Origin: an uncultured Clostridia bacterium
GTDB lineage: Bacteria > Bacillota > Clostridia > Oscillospirales > Ruminococcaceae
Assembly (NCBI GenBank): GCA_945931735.1
Contig: CAMEPN010000052.1
Location: 1-8,718, forward strand
DNA: 8,718 nt
Direction: 5' to 3'
Both the position numbers and the translations under genes were made by a program. Positions within the stretch are counted from its first letter, which is position 1. The number at the start of each line of letters is the position of its first letter. Shown in pieces: positions 6,248 through 8,718 of the stretch. The notes beneath the pieces are model-generated. The model worked only from the letters and a program-made list of their open reading frames with translations. It had not been told where the DNA came from and did no database searches.

Positions 6248-7420
6248 TCAATAATCCATGCCAAGCTCTATCCTGCCGGTCAGCCAGTCGATAAACTGCC
6301 TTGCAATTCTCGGCGAACGCCCGCCGCGCTTAAGCGCAAACCGCTCCGCAGCCGCGTTGAGCTGCTCCTCGCCGATGTCGAGCTTTCTGTCCTCCGCAAG
6401 CTGACGCACGATATCGAGGAACACCGCCTTGTCGGGCTTGATGAATGTTATGAACAGCCCGAATCTGTCCGCCAGCGACATACTCTCGTCGATAGCGTCC
6501 GCGCCGCTTATCTCTCGCTCCGCCGCGGATTCCTTGATTATCTTGCGGCGGTTGGTCGTCGCGTAAATAAGTATATTGTCGGGGCGAGCCGACAGCGAAC
6601 CCTCAAGCACCGCCTTGAGTATCCCGAAGCGGTCGTCGTTCTCCGCGAATGTAAGGTCGTCTATCGTCACGATGAAATGCAGCGGAATGTCCGCCAGCCG
6701 CCTGAACAATGCGGGAAGCGCCGCGATGTCGTTCTTCGCGACCTCCACCATGCGCAAGCCCTCGTATTCGTTGAGTATCGCCTTGACGGTGCTGGATTTG
6801 CCCGTGCCTCTGTCGCCGTACAGCAGCACGTTCTGCGCGGGCTGCCCGTTAAGGAAGCATATCGTGTTCTCGACCACCTGCCTGCGCTGTACCGTGTAAT
6901 TTTTGAGGTCGGTCAGGCGTATCGGGTCGGTGTTTTCTATCGGGTGCAGCTCCCCGTCATAGGTGAACGCCTTGTACTGCGCGAAAATTCCGCTGCCGTG
7001 CTTCGCGGCAAATTCGATGAAATACTCCGCGCCGTAGTCAAAGCCGCCCTCCTCGAAATCGGGCAGCGAATAAAACCCGTCGTCGTTGTACGCTTTCGCA
7101 AGCTCGCTTTTCAGCGCCTTCGAGGAATAGGACGCTAGCCTCTTCATCACCCCGAGGTCGCATTCCACCGCTTTTATCCGCAGCTCGTCCGCTTTCTTCG
7201 CGCAGGCGGAGATGAGCGGCGATTCCGAGAATATCAGCATATCGCGCAGATATCCGCCGAGCGATTTCCCCGAAAGAAGCAGCTCGCTGCACAGCCGCGA
7301 ATAGCCCTCGTAGCTTTTGGTGCGGGATTTCCCGCCGAGCATAGAGAACGCCCCGAGCACGGGGTCGTCCTTTACATTGAACGCGCATAAGCCTGCGATT
7401 TCATGTCTGAAGCTTTCCAT
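6248..7420 (-). CDS. DUF815-family AAA+ ATP-binding protein
   Basis: A 390-residue soluble protein. The N-terminal half (1-165) is helical and has no motif I can name. The AAA+ module covers about 170-385: Walker A GDRGTGKSS (202-210), Walker B IVTIDDLTF (250-258), sensor 1 in YATTNRR (286-292) and an arginine-containing sensor-2-like GGRSPRIARQF (366-376). The order and spacing, including the segment NYTVQRRQVVENTICFLNG before Walker A, are those of DUF815 (PF05673) proteins, which are widespread in Firmicutes and have no established role known to me. No signal peptide or membrane segment is seen. AAGGAG at 7430-7435 lies within the 3' end of dus, 9 nt before the ATG, and the dus stop is 1 nt before the start, so translation is very probably coupled. 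The lipoprotein gene follows 13 nt downstream. Confidence 0.88.
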   Translation of the reverse strand: MESFRHEIAGLCAFNVKDDPVLGAFSMLGGKSRTKSYEGYSRLCSELLLSGKSLGGYLRDMLIFSESPLISACAKKADELRIKAVECDLGVMKRLASYSSKALKSELAKAYNDDGFYSLPDFEEGGFDYGAEYFIEFAAKHGSGIFAQYKAFTYDGELHPIENTDPIRLTDLKNYTVQRRQVVENTICFLNGQPAQNVLLYGDRGTGKSSTVKAILNEYEGLRMVEVAKNDIAALPALFRRLADIPLHFIVTIDDLTFAENDDRFGILKAVLEGSLSARPDNILIYATTNRRKIIKESAAEREISGADAIDESMSLADRFGLFITFIKPDKAVFLDIVRQLAEDRKLDIGEEQLNAAAERFALKRGGRSPRIARQFIDWLTGRIELGMDY

Positions 7421-7421
7421 T

Positions 7422-8411
7422 TTAGTGATCTCCTTGTTTCTGTTGTTCGTTATATATCTGTTCGATCAGCCTGTCGAGGTCGTCGAGCGTTTCCAATGTG
7501 CCGCAGAGATTACGGAACCTCGCCGCGCCCTGCATTCCCTTGAGATACCACCCCGCGGGGCGGCGCGCCTCCTTCATGCCTATCTTCTCGCCCTTGTCCG
7601 CGACGATAAGCCCGATATGCCGCCGCATTATTTCAAGGCGCTCCTCCGGGGTCGGGTCGGGGCGGATATCCCTGCCCCCGAAACAGTCCCGTATCTGCCC
7701 GAAAAGCCACGGTCTGCCGTAGCTCCCCCGCCCTATCATAACAAGGTCGCAGCCCGTTCGGCGGTACATCTCCGCGCAGCTTTCGGGGGAGTCGACGTCA
7801 CCGTTTCCTATCACGGGGATACTTACCGCCTGCTTTACCGCGCGGATAATTTCCCAGTCAGCCCTGCCCGAGTAAAGCTGCTCGCGCGTCCGCCCGTGCA
7901 CCGTCACAGCCGCCGCGCCGTTCTCCTCGGCGATTTTCGCCAATTCTACCGCGTTCACCGAGCCGCCGTCCCAGCCCGCGCGTATCTTCACCGTCACGGG
8001 TATATCCGTCGCGCCCGCAGCCGCCTTAACGCATTCGCCGAACAGCTTCGGGGTCTTCATAAGCGCGCTCCCCGCGCCGCCGCCGGTTATTTTGGGCATT
8101 GGGCAGCCCGCGTTGATGTCGATTATGTCGGGGCGGTATTGCTCCGCAATTTTTACCGCCGCCGCCATGAACTCCGGCTCTGCGCCGAAAAGCTGCACCG
8201 CCATCGGGCGCTCGCCCTCGGTCACGGTAAGCAGCTCGGCGGTCTTTTTATCGGAATAGCACAGCCCCTTGCAGCTTGCCATCTCCCCGACGACATACGC
8301 CGCGCCGTATTCCTTCGCCATTATTCTGTATGCCCTGTCCGCAACGCTCGCCATCGGAGCCAGCGCGGCGGTCTTTTCTATCCTTACATTGCCGATATAA
8401 ATATATTCCAA
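7422..8411 (-). CDS. dusB: tRNA-dihydrouridine synthase (DusB-like)
   Basis: A 329-residue flavoenzyme that reduces specific uridines in the tRNA D-loop with FMN and NADPH. It is a TIM barrel starting with the family pattern ALAPMASVADRAYR (16-29), followed by the signature DINAGCPMPKITGGGAGSAL (98-117) with catalytic Cys103, VKIRAGWD (141-148), the FMN-contacting VHGRTREQ..GRADW (171-186), IPVIGNGDV (198-206) and MIGRGSYGRPWLF (225-237). The C-terminal helical domain is complete and the length is normal for DusB. The start is taken as TTG at 8411: AAAGGA (8420-8425) lies 8 nt upstream, and the protein then begins about 15 residues before the APM motif, as in homologues. A GTG at 8471 would add 20 residues unlike the family. 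It is the first gene of a three-gene operon. A 9-bp hairpin abuts its ribosome binding site. Confidence 0.93.
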   Translation of the reverse strand: MEYIYIGNVRIEKTAALAPMASVADRAYRIMAKEYGAAYVVGEMASCKGLCYSDKKTAELLTVTEGERPMAVQLFGAEPEFMAAAVKIAEQYRPDIIDINAGCPMPKITGGGAGSALMKTPKLFGECVKAAAGATDIPVTVKIRAGWDGGSVNAVELAKIAEENGAAAVTVHGRTREQLYSGRADWEIIRAVKQAVSIPVIGNGDVDSPESCAEMYRRTGCDLVMIGRGSYGRPWLFGQIRDCFGGRDIRPDPTPEERLEIMRRHIGLIVADKGEKIGMKEARRPAGWYLKGMQGAARFRNLCGTLETLDDLDRLIEQIYNEQQKQGDH

Positions 8412-8425
8412 GCTTGATATCCTTT

Positions 8426-8449
8426 CGGGGAAAAGCGCCGTTTTCCCCG
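8426..8449 (-). promoter_or_regulatory. Strong leader hairpin abutting the dus ribosome binding site
   Basis: CGGGGAAAA and TTTTCCCCG form a perfect 9-bp stem with a 6-nt GC loop in the roughly 77-nt dus leader. On the minus strand it is immediately followed by AAAGGA, the presumed ribosome binding site, so it sits in the ribosome footprint. No T run follows in either direction, so it is not a terminator. A competing small hairpin (CTTT with AAAG around TCCCCG) would instead bury the ribosome binding site, so a two-state switch is conceivable. I recognise no known riboswitch or RNA-thermometer class. Confidence 0.5.
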
Positions 8450-8494
8450 CAAAACCGACGCGGGCGCACACTTTTCATCATATTTTCACCTTAT

Positions 8495-8523
8495 ATTGTA
8501 TCACAAAAGCCAAATACGTTCAA
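8495..8523 (-). promoter_or_regulatory. Sigma-A-type promoter of the dus operon
   Basis: On the minus strand TTGAAC (8518-8523) and TACAAT (8495-8500) are separated by 17 bp, with an extended -10 (TGA directly before). Transcription would start near 8488, giving a leader of about 77 nt that holds the hairpin at 8426-8449. Confidence 0.72.
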
Positions 8524-8530
8524 GTGATTA

Positions 8531-8559
8531 TTGTAATTTTCTAAAAAATATGTTATAAT
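8531..8559 (+). promoter_or_regulatory. Sigma-A-type promoter of the acyltransferase gene
   Basis: TTGTAA (8531-8536), a 17-bp spacer and a perfect TATAAT (8554-8559) with an extended TG two bases before it. The start is predicted near 8566, about 36 nt before the ATG at 8602. Its -35 lies only 7 bp from the -35 of the divergent dus promoter. Confidence 0.85.
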
Positions 8560-8601
8560 GAAAAAGTATCGCACAACAAAATAAACACAACAGAGGTAAT
8601 T

Positions 8602-8718
8602 ATGGCTGAAAGAACGAAAAATGCTTCGGGCGGCTCCGCGCGCGTCGGGCTGCTGGACGAGCTTAGAGGCTTTGCGATAATCTGCATGGTGGTGTACCAT
8701 GCGATGTACGATCTGAAA
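8602..8718 (+). CDS. Heparan-alpha-glucosaminide N-acetyltransferase-like (DUF1624) membrane protein, 5' part only
   Basis: The first 39 codons of a gene that runs off the right edge. After a short polar lead (Ala-Glu-Arg-Thr-Lys...), residues 16-39 read GLLDELRGFAIICMVVYHAMYDLK. The LLDxLRGFAI...YHAxYDL pattern, with a conserved His at the end of the first membrane helix, is typical of DUF1624 (PF07786) proteins, multi-pass integral membrane acetyl-transferases related to HGSNAT; acyltransferase family 3 shares a similar D-LRG start but usually lacks the YDL ending. The substrate is unknown. GAGG at 8593-8596 lies 5 nt before the ATG. It is divergent from the dus operon and has its own promoter. 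Family assignment rests on one short segment. Confidence 0.7.
   Translation, partial: MAERTKNASGGSARVGLLDELRGFAIICMVVYHAMYDLK

Noticed and set aside
6235..6264. Upstream ATG at 6264 as the lipoprotein start
   Set aside because: It lies inside the ATPase gene, puts acidic residues before the signal peptide and has no good ribosome binding site; the ATG at 6234 starts directly with the Lys-Arg signal peptide.
5131..6294. Plus-strand 387-codon frame, the longest frame over the lipoprotein gene
   Set aside because: Its product is strongly Arg-rich, it begins inside the deacetylase gene, runs across both terminators and is antisense to a clear binding lipoprotein.
7317..8417. Plus-strand 366-codon frame opposite dus
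   Set aside because: Composition is Arg/His/Ala-rich with no domain; the minus strand carries a full dihydrouridine synthase with its catalytic Cys motif.
8412..8471. GTG at 8471 as the dus start, adding 20 residues
   Set aside because: The added residues do not resemble the family, they would be encoded by the hairpin, and the TTG at 8411 has a well-spaced ribosome binding site and gives the usual N terminus.

Overview
The window looks like chromosomal DNA of a low-to-moderate GC Firmicute, most likely a clostridial (Oscillospiraceae/Ruminococcus-like) gut-type anaerobe. The reasons are strong AAGGAGG-type ribosome binding sites, two TTG starts preceded by good Shine-Dalgarno sequences, GC-rich genes separated by AT-rich sigma-A-type promoters, a PdaA-type polysaccharide deacetylase, and a clostridial-style multi-pass histidine kinase. 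No rRNA, tRNA, CRISPR array, insertion sequence or phage gene is visible. The genus assignment is inference.

Layout: (1) 1-1010, minus: a DHH/DHHA1-family phosphoesterase (NrnA-like), cut by the left window edge, with a clear promoter (1069-1097) and a hairpin at the predicted 5' end of its mRNA. (2) 1171-4309, minus: a two-component operon. The OmpR-family response regulator comes first and overlaps by 26 nt an 808-residue sensor kinase that starts with TTG; a rho-independent terminator closes the unit. (3) 4449-5216, plus: a secreted PdaA-like polysaccharide deacetylase, transcribed divergently from the regulator. The 139-bp divergent region carries CTTA direct repeats with 11-bp spacing, an extended -10 and a terminator-like hairpin on the opposite strand. 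(4) 5317-8411, minus: a tight three-gene operon of dihydrouridine synthase (DusB-like), DUF815 AAA+ ATPase and BtuF-like lipoprotein, with gaps of 1 and 13 nt. It converges on the deacetylase, and the intervening gap holds one hairpin terminator candidate per direction. (5) 8602-8718, plus: the first 39 codons of a DUF1624/heparan-alpha-glucosaminide N-acetyltransferase-like membrane protein, divergent from dus, with back-to-back sigma-A promoters.

Functionally, the two-component system and the deacetylase form a plausible cell-envelope sensing and remodelling pair; this is inferred from divergent arrangement and candidate operator repeats. The dus operon joins tRNA modification, an uncharacterised ATPase and a solute-binding lipoprotein with no transporter genes in view. 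Most genes are recognisable families. I found no convincing new multi-gene system. The points most worth checking are a perfect 24-bp in-frame duplication in a membrane segment of the kinase, the candidate operator between regulator and deacetylase, the hairpin abutting the dus ribosome binding site, and the cysteine-rich orphan binding protein.
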